DNA of 64,000 nt from Natrinema sp. HArc-T2 (GTDB lineage: Archaea > Halobacteriota > Halobacteria > Halobacteriales > Natrialbaceae), in assembly GCF_041821085.1 (NCBI RefSeq), contig NZ_JBGUAZ010000006.1, positions 173,698-237,697 on the forward strand, given 5' to 3'. The notes beneath the pieces are model-generated. The model had not been told where the DNA came from. It worked only from the letters and a program-made list of their open reading frames with translations, and did no database searches. Below are positions 7,701-15,388 of the stretch, piece by piece. The position numbers and the translations under genes are program-made. Position 1 is the stretch's first letter. Each line of letters starts with the position of its first letter.

Positions 7701-9784
7701 GACAGCGTTGCGTTCGCCTCGTCGGGTTCGTCCGTGACCGTTACGAACGCGCCGTCGATCACCGGCGCGCCGGCACCGGTGACATAGGGCACGTCCTCCT
7801 CGCCCCCGGAGTCGACGTACTGGAACGTTTCGTCGTCGTTCGTGTCGTGGTGGGGGACTGCCACGACCGCGCCGCTGGCCGCGAGCGGCTCGTCAAGGTC
7901 GATCGTGACGTTCTGGTGGTCACCCGGCTCGAGATAGTCGGAGACGCCGACGATGGCGTCTGGATCGGCGTCGACGGCGACCCCGTCGTAGACCGCGACG
8001 AACCCACCCTCCGAGAGCGACACGTTCGCGATAGTGACCTGCTCACCGGTCGACTCCTGATCGGGGAAGTCGATCGATGCCGTCCCCTCGAGCCGGTCGA
8101 TCGTTTCGATTCGCTGTTCGATGACGACCGTGATGCGCTGGGTGATCTGGGTCACGTCGTCGGTGTCCTCGTCCACCGCGTAGGTGGTCGCCTCGGCTGC
8201 GGCCTCTTGGGTCAGCGTCTGCAGTTGCGTGATGCTGATCCGCTGGGACTGGACGAGCCGGGCCGTCTCCTGCGTGGCGACTCGCGTCGCCGTCTGAATC
8301 TGCGTGACTGTCGCCGACTGTGACTGGACGAGTGCTCCGCTCGCACCGCCGTATGCAAGGTGCTGGACTTGCGTTACTTCGACGAGTTGCGTCTGGGTCA
8401 CTGCCCCCTCACCGGCACCGAACGCCGCCGCCTGAATCTGCTCGATCGTCACTTCTTGGCGCTGGATCGCGGACGTGACCGCACCCTCGGCGGCCCCGAC
8501 CGCGGCGGACTGGATCTGCGTGATCGAGATCGACTGGCGCTGGACGAGCACGCCGCCTGCGCTCCCGGTGGCGGCGGCCTGAATCTGCTCGACAGTTGCT
8601 TCTTGACTCTGCGAGATCGCGCCCTTCGCTGCGCCGAAGGATGCTTCCTGTACCTGCGTGATCGACACCCGCTGGCGCTGCTCGAGACTGGTTCGCTGGA
8701 CCTGTGTCAGCGCGCCGCGACCGGCCCCGCGGGCGGCGGCCTGGGTCTGCTCAACCGACACCGACTGTCTCTGGACGAGCGCGCCTTTCGCCGCCCCCGC
8801 TGCGGCCTTCTGGATCTGCTTGATCGTCACCCGCTGGCGCTGCTCGACGTCGACACGCTGTTCTTGCTCGAGTACCGCGGGCGCACTCCCTCCGAGTGAC
8901 CCGGTTGCACCGCCGGCGGCGGCGTGCTGGACGTGCTCGAGGGTCACTTGCTGGCGTTGCTCGGCTGTGATCGACTGGTATTGCGTCAGCGCACCGTAGG
9001 CTGCGCCCTGTGCGGCCTCCTGAACGTGTGGTGCCTTGCCGACGTCCGTCGTGCCCGCTTCGTGTGCGGCACCGGCGGCTGCGCCCCGGCTCGCGACCTG
9101 AATCTGTTCGGCGCTGACGCGCTGGCTCTGGGCGAGCGCCCCGTGTGCCCCGCCCCACGTCGCACTCTGGAGTTGAGTCACGTTCGCGGATTGGGACTGT
9201 GAGAGTGCGCCGTCGGTCGCCCCACCCACCGCGGACTGGACCTGGCTCACGTTTGCCGACTGGGACTGGGCCAGTGAGCCGTGGACGGCTCCCGCCGTCG
9301 CCGCCTGCACCTGCTCGGCATCGACGGTCTGATACTGCTGCACCGACGATCGAGCGGCTTCGAGCGCCGCTGCTCGCTGTTCCTGTGTCACCTCGATACC
9401 CTGAGACTGGACGAGTTCGACACCCTCCTCGACGCCGGCCTCGACGGCCTGTTCGGTCTCTCCCTGGATCGCCTGCGCGTTCGCGTCGCCGGTCGTCGCG
9501 TTGGACTCTGTGAACGTGACGAGTTCCGACTCAGCCGTCGACTCGGTGTCGTTCTGTGTCTGGAGCGCGTTCGTCTCGAGCGTAGCCGCAGCTGGTGGAC
9601 TGCTTGCAGGCGACGAGCCAGCTGCAGACGATGGATCGTCAGCCGGTTGGGTGGCCGCCCCGTCAGCCGCGTCCGGCGCGTTGATCGATTCGATTCCGCC
9701 GCCCAGTGCCGGTAGCGCGACGACACTGCCGACCATCGCGACGGCGACAAGCACGACAGTGATTGCAGTTCGATCGCGCTTCAT
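4796..9784 (-). CDS. Giant secreted surface protein: Gln/Ala/Gly-rich repeats, DUF7282-like domain, four tandem beta domains, CARDB-like domains
   Basis: This 1662-aa protein starts at the ATG at 9784 with a signal peptide (MKRDR followed by a hydrophobic stretch of about 20 residues). An earlier in-frame ATG at 9829 would bury it. In order there are: a Ser/Thr/Asp linker; about 420 residues of imperfect repeats (residues ~120-545) of the type TVEQIQAAATGSAGGVLVQ; a DUF7282-like domain (~568-685); four tandem ~95-residue beta domains, each with EPPLEENTTVNVSV-like strands; a Trp/Tyr-rich domain with two to three Cys; three CARDB-like domains; and a Pro-Gln-Glu linker. There is no PGF-CTERM or membrane anchor. 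The reading frame continues past the TGA with similar composition (see findings). It is probably an extracellular structural or adhesive protein; the function is unknown. Confidence 0.85.
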   Translation of the reverse strand: MKRDRTAITVVLVAVAMVGSVVALPALGGGIESINAPDAADGAATQPADDPSSAAGSSPASSPPAAATLETNALQTQNDTESTAESELVTFTESNATTGDANAQAIQGETEQAVEAGVEEGVELVQSQGIEVTQEQRAAALEAARSSVQQYQTVDAEQVQAATAGAVHGSLAQSQSANVSQVQSAVGGATDGALSQSQSANVTQLQSATWGGAHGALAQSQRVSAEQIQVASRGAAAGAAHEAGTTDVGKAPHVQEAAQGAAYGALTQYQSITAEQRQQVTLEHVQHAAAGGATGSLGGSAPAVLEQEQRVDVEQRQRVTIKQIQKAAAGAAKGALVQRQSVSVEQTQAAARGAGRGALTQVQRTSLEQRQRVSITQVQEASFGAAKGAISQSQEATVEQIQAAATGSAGGVLVQRQSISITQIQSAAVGAAEGAVTSAIQRQEVTIEQIQAAAFGAGEGAVTQTQLVEVTQVQHLAYGGASGALVQSQSATVTQIQTATRVATQETARLVQSQRISITQLQTLTQEAAAEATTYAVDEDTDDVTQITQRITVVIEQRIETIDRLEGTASIDFPDQESTGEQVTIANVSLSEGGFVAVYDGVAVDADPDAIVGVSDYLEPGDHQNVTIDLDEPLAASGAVVAVPHHDTNDDETFQYVDSGGEEDVPYVTGAGAPVIDGAFVTVTDEPDEANATLSVSDQDGSGETLTVDEANASVPYTVTASYDGETATSDTFAAGEEATNLSLALEPPLAENTTVNVSVVGEDGTTLATETVEYTVTDEPDGERTATLSVADQAGNGSTLTIDEANASVEYAISVTDEDGELRAESDTFAADNPITNETLELEPPLETNATLEVAVIATDDGASLTNETIEYTVENDTPDESPDASLSVDNQTGDGETLTIDGASASVPYLLSAEYDGERVDSETIEANTTVADETLTLEPPLEENTTVNVSVRAAADDAVLANDSIEYAVEEPTPGEPTANLTVADQVGDGSTLTVTQANASVEYAITITDENGTQLAASESFGANETIGPEEFTLEPPLEENATLGVAVVTADDGTPIETASVEYTVDGPPPGFDVEFTSCQRAVVTASLAEGDRVAASTWFYTSGGVGDTIVEDIVTAGDEIPAPYNGTIVFEIGNERRVTMEGDRVLVEVPDYGTFGTYISGISSPEPAEIGSIDYPNPLERCDEEARPELPSIAVEETTATEDSIDVTFSYENPNDASMGAYSRFVEGTTTDEPPSGFEPGQHTFTVEWTPESGDERLVWEADFSLFGYEEPITAATPPASDIEPSEPAFFNVSSLETNSPVEQGVPLEVDTEIENVGGEDGTQNVSLAIDNTTVNETERTLEPGENQTVSFTVGTADLEPGEYPLSVATENETAETTITVEEPDEPATFGVSIDETNSPVIPGEPLAVEATLENVGDRAGTQDVEIAVDDTPGESTAVTLESGETTTVTLNYDTANLEPGEYPLTVSTENETAETTVTVEQPATFAISDLTAPDTGQPGDEVTVTATLENVGDREGTQTVAYAVDEQVVDESSVTLAAGETTTISFTSQLPPGTSTHTIATDDDQASVTIEAVPADGGGTDGNGETGPDGGPETPPQPPTEPEPPQPPEAPQPPESPEPPQPPAEPQPGTGPTAPADGGTAESNDGGAGDTTAGQ
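8150..9425 (-). repeat. Coding repeat region: about 17-20 imperfect ~23-25-residue Gln-rich units
   Basis: Within the giant surface protein, units alternate a polar strand-like segment with Gln at every second position (QSVSVEQTQ, QRVSITQVQ, QSATVTQIQ) and an Ala/Gly segment (AAAGAAKGAL, AAVGAAEGAV). The alternation of Gln and small hydrophobic residues fits stacked beta-strands such as a beta-solenoid or an amyloid-like fibre. The units differ enough in DNA that they look like old divergent duplications rather than a recent microsatellite. Confidence 0.75.
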
Positions 9785-10304
9785 CACGCGCTCCCTCCGC
9801 TCTGGGCTCCCGCCCGCTCCCGCGCGCAATGTGACCCGCCGGGTACTGGTCCGATCACCGACGGGCCGAACGCGGATACCGACGCCCTCGAGTGGCCTGT
9901 CAGCCGTCCCGTTTCACCGCCACCGTCGCGCGGCCGATCCCCCGGAGAGATTGTCTGTTCTCTCCGATCGTCGGCTGTCGTCCGATCGGTTCGCATTTCC
10001 CCACACGGGACCGAATCAGTGTATAAGATCGCCGGTCGTTTCGGTTAGCGAGCCGAGACAACACGGTATTACTCGGCACGCGCCAGCCGAGACTGCCGGC
10101 GACGAGCGCCCGATACCCGAACACAGCGCGGCGACGAACCCGACACGACCGCAACCGTCTTGAACACTGAGAGGAAGCGAGCTATTTCGCCTTGCACGAT
10201 CGCTTCGCCGTCGAGTGAGCACGGCTCGAGCGACCGAATCTGTCAGACAGCTGCCAATCTCGGAAACCGAAGTTTTGATCGTGGTTTACGAGAGAGCGGG
10301 TGTT
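9785..10304. other. Intergenic region between the surface protein and bioY, 520 nt
   Basis: This divergent interval must contain the promoters of the surface-protein gene and of bioY. Open frames on both strands are short, arginine-rich and typical of antisense shadows in GC-rich DNA. I see no RNA gene, repeat or convincing small gene in it. Confidence 0.5.
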
Positions 10305-10892
10305 ATGGCAACAGAACAGAATTCAGTCGAGCTCGTCGACGACACCGTCGTCCGGCAGTTCGCTCGAGCAGCGGTGCTCGCGGCGTTGATCGGGGCATCG
10401 ATCTTGGTTTCGATCCCGATTCCGCTCTCGCCGGCGCCGATCACGCTCCAGGTGCTGTTTATTTTCCTCGCCGGGCTCGTTCTGGGCCCGGTCTGGGGTG
10501 GGTTTTCGGTCCTGCTCTATCTCATCGCCGGCGCCGTCGGCGTCCCGGTATTCGCCGGCATGAACAGTGGTCTCGGCGTCCTGATCGGAAACACGGCCGG
10601 CTACCTGTGGTCGTACCCGATCGCAGCGTCACTGATCGGCGTCGTCGTTCACCGCGGGACGACGTTGCGCGATCTCCGTGAGGTGTCGCTTCCGCTGGTC
10701 GTCGGTGCCCTCGTCATGGCGACGATCGTCATCTACGGGATGGGGACGGCGTACATGGCCTGGCTCCTCGACATGTCGGCCTGGGAAGCGATCGCCGCCG
10801 GTGCGCTTCCGTTCCTTCCGGGCGAACTCCTCAAGATGATCGCCGCGATCGCCATCGTCAGATCCGGACTCATTACACCGGTCCAGTCCTGA
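10305..10892 (+). CDS. bioY: Biotin ECF transporter, substrate-binding component BioY
   Basis: This is an integral membrane protein of 195 aa with about six hydrophobic helices. It has the BioY signatures: a SIPIPLSPAPITLQ segment after the first helix, then a Gly-rich PVWGGFSVLLYLIAGAVG region. It binds biotin in the membrane and works with the ATPase and EcfT subunits encoded next to it. An upstream in-frame ATG at 10215 exists, but the ATG at 10305 gives the normal family length. It is the first gene of a three-gene operon. Confidence 0.92.
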   Translation: MATEQNSVELVDDTVVRQFARAAVLAALIGASILVSIPIPLSPAPITLQVLFIFLAGLVLGPVWGGFSVLLYLIAGAVGVPVFAGMNSGLGVLIGNTAGYLWSYPIAASLIGVVVHRGTTLRDLREVSLPLVVGALVMATIVIYGMGTAYMAWLLDMSAWEAIAAGALPFLPGELLKMIAAIAIVRSGLITPVQS

Positions 10893-10902
10893 GATAGAGC
10901 CG

Positions 10903-11607
10903 ATGATCGAGTTTCGATCGGTCTCGTATGCGTTCGACGACGTGCCCGTTCTCGAGGACGTCTCGCTGTCGATCGACGACGGCGAGTTCGTCCTGCTGGC
11001 CGGTGCCAACGGCAGCGGGAAGACGACGCTCCTGCGCCACTGCAACGGCCTGTTAGAACCCGACAGTGGCGAGGTCAGTGTCAACGGCACACCCGTCGCC
11101 GAAAACCTGATCGCCGCCCGCTCGAGCGTCGGCATGGTCTTTCAACACCCACGCGACCAGTTCGTTTCCGCGACCGTCGGCGCGGACGTCGCCTTCGGCC
11201 CCGAAAACCTCGGCCTCGAGCGCGCCGAGATCGACCGTCGCGTTGCGACCGCACTCGAGGCCGTGAACATGGCCGGTCGCGAAGACGATCGGATCGCCTC
11301 CCTCTCGGGCGGCGAACAGTCCCGCGTGGCGATCGCGGGCGCGCTCGCGATGGAACCGACCCATCTCGTCCTCGACGAACCGTTTACTGGCCTCGACGAG
11401 CCGGCGCGTCAGTCCGTCCTCGAACGCCTCACGTCGTTGTCAGCCGACGGCACCGGTGTCTTGCTCACGACGCACGATCTGCGGGATGTCTGTGAACTCG
11501 CCGATCGCGTCATCGCCATGCAGGACGGTCGCATCGCTGTCGACGAGCCACCTGAACGCGCGCTGGGGAAACTCGGCGGTCTCGAGGTGCGGGTCCCGAA
11601 CCAGTGA
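10903..11607 (+). CDS. ECF transporter ATPase (BioM/EcfA type)
   Basis: The 234-aa ABC ATPase has a Walker A motif (GANGSGKTT), a Q-loop (VFQHPRDQ), the ABC signature (LSGGEQSRVAIAGAL), Walker B (HLVLDEPFTGLD) and a switch His (LLTTHD). It energises biotin uptake with BioY and EcfT. It starts 11 nt after the bioY stop, indicating one transcript. The QFVSATVGADVAFG segment is typical of the ECF A-component group rather than of general importers. Confidence 0.92.
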   Translation: MIEFRSVSYAFDDVPVLEDVSLSIDDGEFVLLAGANGSGKTTLLRHCNGLLEPDSGEVSVNGTPVAENLIAARSSVGMVFQHPRDQFVSATVGADVAFGPENLGLERAEIDRRVATALEAVNMAGREDDRIASLSGGEQSRVAIAGALAMEPTHLVLDEPFTGLDEPARQSVLERLTSLSADGTGVLLTTHDLRDVCELADRVIAMQDGRIAVDEPPERALGKLGGLEVRVPNQ

Positions 11608-11656
11608 TCGTGATGCTCGCCTCGAGACGACCGACGCCACACGTTGGGTGTCCCCG

Positions 11657-12361
11657 ATGCTAACGTACGAACCAGACGAGACGGTCTCCCATCGGCTCGA
11701 TCCCCGGTCCAAGCTGTTGATCCAGATCGGCTTTGCGGCTACTGCACTGGCACACACGACGCCGCGGGCGCTGGCCGTTCTCTCCGTCGTGACGGCGGGC
11801 ATCTTGCTTGCGGCGCGGATCTCCATCCGCCGAACCCTCGTTGCCTACCGCTTTGCACTGGTCATCCTCGCGCTCGCACCGCTGATATCGGGGCTGACGC
11901 TCGGCGCGCCCTGGTTCGATCCGACCGACGCCGCCGCGTCGGGGCTGGCGAGCTACCGGGTGTTGCTCATCCTGTTCGTCAGTGCGGCCTACGTCCGGTC
12001 GACGCCGGTTCGGGACTCTCGAGCGGCGATCCAGCGGACGATTCCCGGCAAACCGGGCCAACTGCTTGGAATCGGCGTTGCACTGGTGTTCCGGTTTCTC
12101 CCCGTCTTGCAGGGCGATCTCCGAACGATTCGCGAGGCGATGGCAGCCCGACTGGGAACCGAGCGGAGCATCATAGACCGTGCGAGCACGGTCGCAGTCC
12201 TCGGGCTGACGCGGGCGTTCGACCGCGCGGATCGACTCTCGCTCGCGTTGCAGGCGCGGTGTTTCGCGTGGAATCCCACGCTGCCGGTACTCACGTTCTC
12301 GCGGCTTGACTATCCCGCGCTCGGGCTGGCCGTTGTCCTTGCCGTGTCCGCGTTCTATTAG
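11657..12361 (+). CDS. ECF transporter transmembrane component (BioN/EcfT type)
   Basis: A 234-aa membrane protein with about five to six helices and the EcfT coupling features: DPRSKLL at the N-terminus and Ala-Arg-containing coupling helices (AMAARLGTERS, ALQARCF). It couples ATP hydrolysis by the neighbouring ATPase to BioY. The frame is open further upstream inside the ATPase gene, but the ATG at 11657 gives the family N-terminus (MLTYEPDETVSHRLDPRSK). It lies 49 nt after the ATPase gene, completing bioY-bioM-bioN. Confidence 0.9.
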   Translation: MLTYEPDETVSHRLDPRSKLLIQIGFAATALAHTTPRALAVLSVVTAGILLAARISIRRTLVAYRFALVILALAPLISGLTLGAPWFDPTDAAASGLASYRVLLILFVSAAYVRSTPVRDSRAAIQRTIPGKPGQLLGIGVALVFRFLPVLQGDLRTIREAMAARLGTERSIIDRASTVAVLGLTRAFDRADRLSLALQARCFAWNPTLPVLTFSRLDYPALGLAVVLAVSAFY

Positions 12362-12405
12362 CGCTCGAGGGACTGACAGTTCGACCGCGCTCTCCCTCGA
12401 CGCGC

Positions 12406-12420
12406 TTATATCCAGGAGGT
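12406..12420 (+). promoter_or_regulatory. TATA box and downstream GGAGGT of the interrupted 48-codon gene
   Basis: TTATATCC at 12406-12413 lies about 27 nt upstream of the ATG at 12436, with GGAGGT directly behind it at 12415-12420. This is the original promoter of the gene now split by the transposon, so transcription would run into the right end of the IS. Confidence 0.6.
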
Positions 12421-12445
12421 GTCGACACGACGGTAATGCCTGCGA

Positions 12446-12538
12446 GTGACATCCTCCGCGCCGTTCACGGCGCGGCTTCCCTGCATTGGAATACCGGCTA
12501 ACTACCGGCAGTGGGTTCCGACCCGACCTCTCCGAGCG
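12446..12538 (-). ncRNA. Predicted omega RNA (reRNA) 3' end of the tnpA-tnpB element
   Basis: Downstream of tnpB on the minus strand lie a CCGGTAGTTAGCCGG hairpin (about 12496-12510) and then a GCCGCGCC/GGCGCGGA hairpin, ending in GGATGTCAC. The second hairpin and terminal TCAC recur at the other tnpB elements in the window. In characterised TnpB systems this region is the scaffold of the guide RNA, and the guide is the flanking host DNA (here TCGCAGGCATTACCGT). The assignment rests on position and structure only. Confidence 0.55.
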
Positions 12539-13753
12539 TCATCTGCTGTGGTTGGCTCTACTCGGAGGGGTCGTGGCGCTGTCACAGGCGCTCCCATCTC
12601 GTGAGATGTCATCACCCGCCGGTTTCAGCGGCAGGCTCTCACCCCACGGGTCGTGACGGTCAGCAATGTTGACCGCCGCGTTGATGTCTGCGTGGTACTC
12701 CGTGACCCAACATTCGTTATTCTGGCACCGGAACTCGTCGCCGGTTCGGTGACCGATGTGGCCGCACTCGTGACACGTCTGACTCGTATATTCCGGTCGC
12801 ACGTATGCCATCGGAAGTCCGGCCTCCCGTGCTTTGTCCTCGATGCGCTGTTGGAGGCGGGCGAACGCCCATGCGTGAAGGCGTCGGTTCATCCACTCGC
12901 CGTAATCGAGGTCTTCGCGGATGTACGAGAGGTCCTCCAGCACGAGGACTGGCTTCTCGAATCGACAGGCGTATTCGACGGCACGTCGAGACGCCTTCTC
13001 GATGATGTCTGTGAGCGCGTTTTGATAATGGTCGAATCGTTCGCCAATCCGCCACTCTGCGGCGTCACGCTCTTGGAGCCGTTTCAGCGTCGTGAACATC
13101 TCTTTGCGAAGGTGGCGAGCGCGACCACCGTTGATGAGCAGTGGGTCAGTCGGAGTGCCCTGCTCGCAGGCACAGCCCGCGAGCAGGTGTGCTTCGCCAA
13201 TGTCGAAGCCGACTAGTGTTACATCGTCGTCTGTCGGTTCGTAGTCGGGTTCTTCGACCGGGAACTCGATGGTGACGTGGAGCGTCCACGACGTGCGGTG
13301 GCGTTGCAGTTGGAGTTGTCCTGCCGAAGCGTCCCCGTGTACGAGATCGTGCCACAGATTTTCTTGGGCGGGATTGATACGGAGCGGTATCCAGAAATTC
13401 GTGCCGCGTCCGGATTGCGGTGCCCACCACGTGAACTCGTAGTCACGAGCCGCCGAGTGGTCGAACTCGGCGGCTTGGTTGGTAAGTCGAACCGGATGGT
13501 CGTCGTCCAACTCCTGTGCGTTGTAGGTGTCGTGAAGTTGCGGAACGTAGTTGCACAGTGCCGCTTTCGCCTGATATGGCAGGTCGTAGGGCGTCACCAC
13601 GTCGCTGGTTGCACTCATCGTGTCACACCCGGCGTCGAACGCCTCGTGTAGCCCCTCACGGTAGGTTTCGAGCAGGTCACACAATTTCCGCTCCTTGTGT
13701 GCTGTCGGCGGGGCGAGCGTAGCTTCCAGCGTTTTCGTGGTTGTTGCGGTCAT
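12539..13753 (-). CDS. tnpB: RNA-guided endonuclease TnpB (IS1341-type transposon protein)
   Basis: The 404-aa TnpB has a complete RuvC triad: the D of GFDIGEAHLLAG, the E of VLVLEDLSYIRE and the D of HADINAAVNIA. A four-Cys zinc ribbon (TCHECGHIG ... CQNNECW) lies between the last two. TnpB is the omega-RNA-guided nuclease ancestral to Cas12 and helps retain IS200/IS605 elements after excision. Its ATG is one base after the tnpA stop, so the genes are co-transcribed. A Ser/Thr-rich tail follows the last motif. Confidence 0.92.
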   Translation of the reverse strand: MTATTTKTLEATLAPPTAHKERKLCDLLETYREGLHEAFDAGCDTMSATSDVVTPYDLPYQAKAALCNYVPQLHDTYNAQELDDDHPVRLTNQAAEFDHSAARDYEFTWWAPQSGRGTNFWIPLRINPAQENLWHDLVHGDASAGQLQLQRHRTSWTLHVTIEFPVEEPDYEPTDDDVTLVGFDIGEAHLLAGCACEQGTPTDPLLINGGRARHLRKEMFTTLKRLQERDAAEWRIGERFDHYQNALTDIIEKASRRAVEYACRFEKPVLVLEDLSYIREDLDYGEWMNRRLHAWAFARLQQRIEDKAREAGLPMAYVRPEYTSQTCHECGHIGHRTGDEFRCQNNECWVTEYHADINAAVNIADRHDPWGESLPLKPAGDDISRDGSACDSATTPPSRANHSR

Positions 13754-13754
13754 G

Positions 13755-14147
13755 CTACTGATCGTCCACGTAGTCCATCAGCACGTCAATGCTCACTTGG
13801 CCGGTCGTAGCGAGGAAGTACCCCGGTTGCCAGAAGGCATCTTCGAGCGTCTGTGTCACTTCGGGGAATTCCGTGCGAACTCGGCGGGACGTGACACCTT
13901 TGAGCGAGTTAATGAACCTCGTGAGGTCTGTGGTTGGTTTGGTCTGAAACAGGATGTGAACGTGGTCGGTACCGCCGTCCACGTTCTTGATGTCGGCCTC
14001 GAAGTCATCTGCAATACCGTGGGCGATTTCAGCGACACGCTCCAGCCGCTCATCCGTGAGAATATCGGCACGGTACTTCGTGACGGTCACGAAGTGATAC
14101 TGGAGAGCGTACACTGTGTGCGACCCAGTTTGCAGATGATATTCCAT
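13755..14147 (-). CDS. tnpA: IS200/IS605-family transposase TnpA (HUH Y1)
   Basis: This 130-aa Y1 transposase cuts and rejoins single-stranded transposon ends. The HUH pair is visible as DHVHIL. The catalytic Tyr helix is the PGYFLATTGQVSIDV region near the C-terminus. The length is normal for the family. It is the first gene of the element, read from the hairpin-containing left end, and directly precedes tnpB. It looks complete and could mobilise solo tnpB elements with compatible ends. Confidence 0.93.
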   Translation of the reverse strand: MEYHLQTGSHTVYALQYHFVTVTKYRADILTDERLERVAEIAHGIADDFEADIKNVDGGTDHVHILFQTKPTTDLTRFINSLKGVTSRRVRTEFPEVTQTLEDAFWQPGYFLATTGQVSIDVLMDYVDDQ

Positions 14148-14470
14148 TTGGCCTTGCCAGATTCAATACATCCAACTCAGATAATTCTTATGACGTTAGG
14201 TGTTCAGCGAGGAGAAACCGAGTGGTTCGTTGCACAGAGCTTACTCGATTCACTCCCGCCCTGTTCGCTCCTCGGTTCCGACTGAGCGTCGGAACACTCG
14301 TCACTCACGGGAAGGGCGGGATTCTCTCGCTGAATCAAGATAGTCCAACCGGCGCGCCAGAGTACGTCACCGACGGCGGTCGCGATGTCTCCCCGAAGGC
14401 CGTCACGGAGACCGACACCATTCGTGCCCACGTCGACGCAACCGACTACTGGGACGAGGAGGACGACTAA

Positions 14471-14983
14471 ATGAGCACGCCACGTCGTCCACCGGCGACA
14501 CCGAGCGATGCCGCAGGTGGCCGCCGTGAGCGCACTGAACTGTCGGTCATCACACCATCGGTCGCGCGTGAGGACGTCGACTCGAGCGGTCGCGTCGGTG
14601 CCGTCGCATACCCCTACCGTGTCTACGACGCGGTCGCGACAATCGAGCGGCCAGTGATCACGGACCGCGACATCGATTACGTTGTCACCGTCGATCGCGC
14701 ACGTCGGCTGGCCGTGCGGGCTGACACGTTCCCGGAGACGCAGACGCGAACGGTCGACGACGTGCTCGTGATCCCATCAGAATTCTCCGACACACAGACC
14801 CACCAGAAAGCCGAGGACGCCGTATTCAAATGGACGCTCCGGAAGGTCGCGGTCGGCTCCGAACCGGACGTGACGTTCGCACGCTCAATCGACGCCCACA
14901 AACTCTTCTGGATCGCGTCCCGGCCAGACGGCGACGTGATCGTCGATAGCGTCCGCGGGACCGAGTCACCGCTGGCGGACTGA
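14471..14983 (+). CDS. Hypothetical protein, 170 aa
   Basis: A soluble protein with a disordered N-terminus (about 25 residues of Pro/Ser/Arg) followed by an alpha/beta region (SVITPSVAREDV ... HKLFWIASRPDG). Its ATG abuts the TAA of the 48-codon gene, so before the transposon arrived the two were read as an operon. The element has now separated it from the promoter at 12406, so expression probably depends on a new promoter or on readthrough. I do not recognise the family. Confidence 0.65.
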   Translation: MSTPRRPPATPSDAAGGRRERTELSVITPSVAREDVDSSGRVGAVAYPYRVYDAVATIERPVITDRDIDYVVTVDRARRLAVRADTFPETQTRTVDDVLVIPSEFSDTQTHQKAEDAVFKWTLRKVAVGSEPDVTFARSIDAHKLFWIASRPDGDVIVDSVRGTESPLAD

Positions 14984-15388
14984 CCGGGTCGCTTCGCCGC
15001 GACGCCTCTTTGCCGACCGTCTTCGTCGCTATCCTTTGATCTCGAGTGTTCATGGCCGATTTCCGACGGCACAGATTCGCTCACGTGTCCCGAATGAGCA
15101 GCTGCGATCCGTAATTCAGTATGCTCGTCCGGTGATGGCTCGAAGGCGAGTTTCTGTTCCTGATGGCTGATCACTGCGGCGACCCTCGTAAGCGCTCTCG
15201 AGCTCGCTGTTGATCGACTTTGTCGTTCATGCCAACCGACAGATTCTATATCGCGATTTGTGGTTTATCATTCCATCTGTCGTACTCCGATTTCAGCCCG
15301 TCGGTCGGTCCAAAACAAGCGCGTGCCGGATACAACAGCTAATTCGTCGTTACGAACACTACTAACGAGTCTGTGTCCTACGTTCTGT
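14984..15388. other. Intergenic region, 405 nt
   Basis: Short frames exist on the minus strand but show no family features. A TCTATATCG box near 15246 could be a promoter. I see no repeat or RNA gene here. Confidence 0.4.

Larger units (their letters stand above)
12446..14333 (-). mobile_element. Complete IS200/IS605-family element with tnpA and tnpB (1888 bp)
   Basis: The boundaries come from the interrupted gene. On the minus strand the left end begins directly after TTGAT, the target pentamer known for ISDra2-type elements. The right end finishes ...GGATGTCAC. There is no target duplication, as expected of HUH Y1 transposition; the boundary is ambiguous by one A. The left end contains a hairpin (TTCCGAC/GTCGGAA) around 14275-14293, the sort of structure TnpA recognises. 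Both genes look intact, so the element may be active. Confidence 0.85.
12436..14470 (+). pseudogene. Small acidic protein gene (48 aa) split by the IS200/IS605 element
   Basis: The first ten bases, ATGCCTGCGA at 12436-12445, join in frame to 14334-14470 if the transposon is removed. They then encode 48 residues beginning MPANQDSPTGAPEYVT and ending in the acidic tail DYWDEEDD. The promoter lies at 12406-12413, and the stop TAA abuts the ATG of the next gene at 14471, so the two were one transcript. The join shows that the insertion is exact. The function of the small protein is not recognised. Confidence 0.75.

Noticed and set aside
8150..9425. Possible CRISPR or intergenic repeat cluster
   Set aside because: The repeats are in frame within one protein and diverge in DNA while conserving residues.
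9785..9829. Start of the giant surface protein at 9829
   Set aside because: It would place 15 polar residues before the signal peptide; the ATG at 9784 gives a normal signal sequence.
14677..15174. Minus-strand frame (165 aa) overlapping the 170-aa gene
   Set aside because: Most of it is antisense to 14471-14983, and the rest has no recognisable features.
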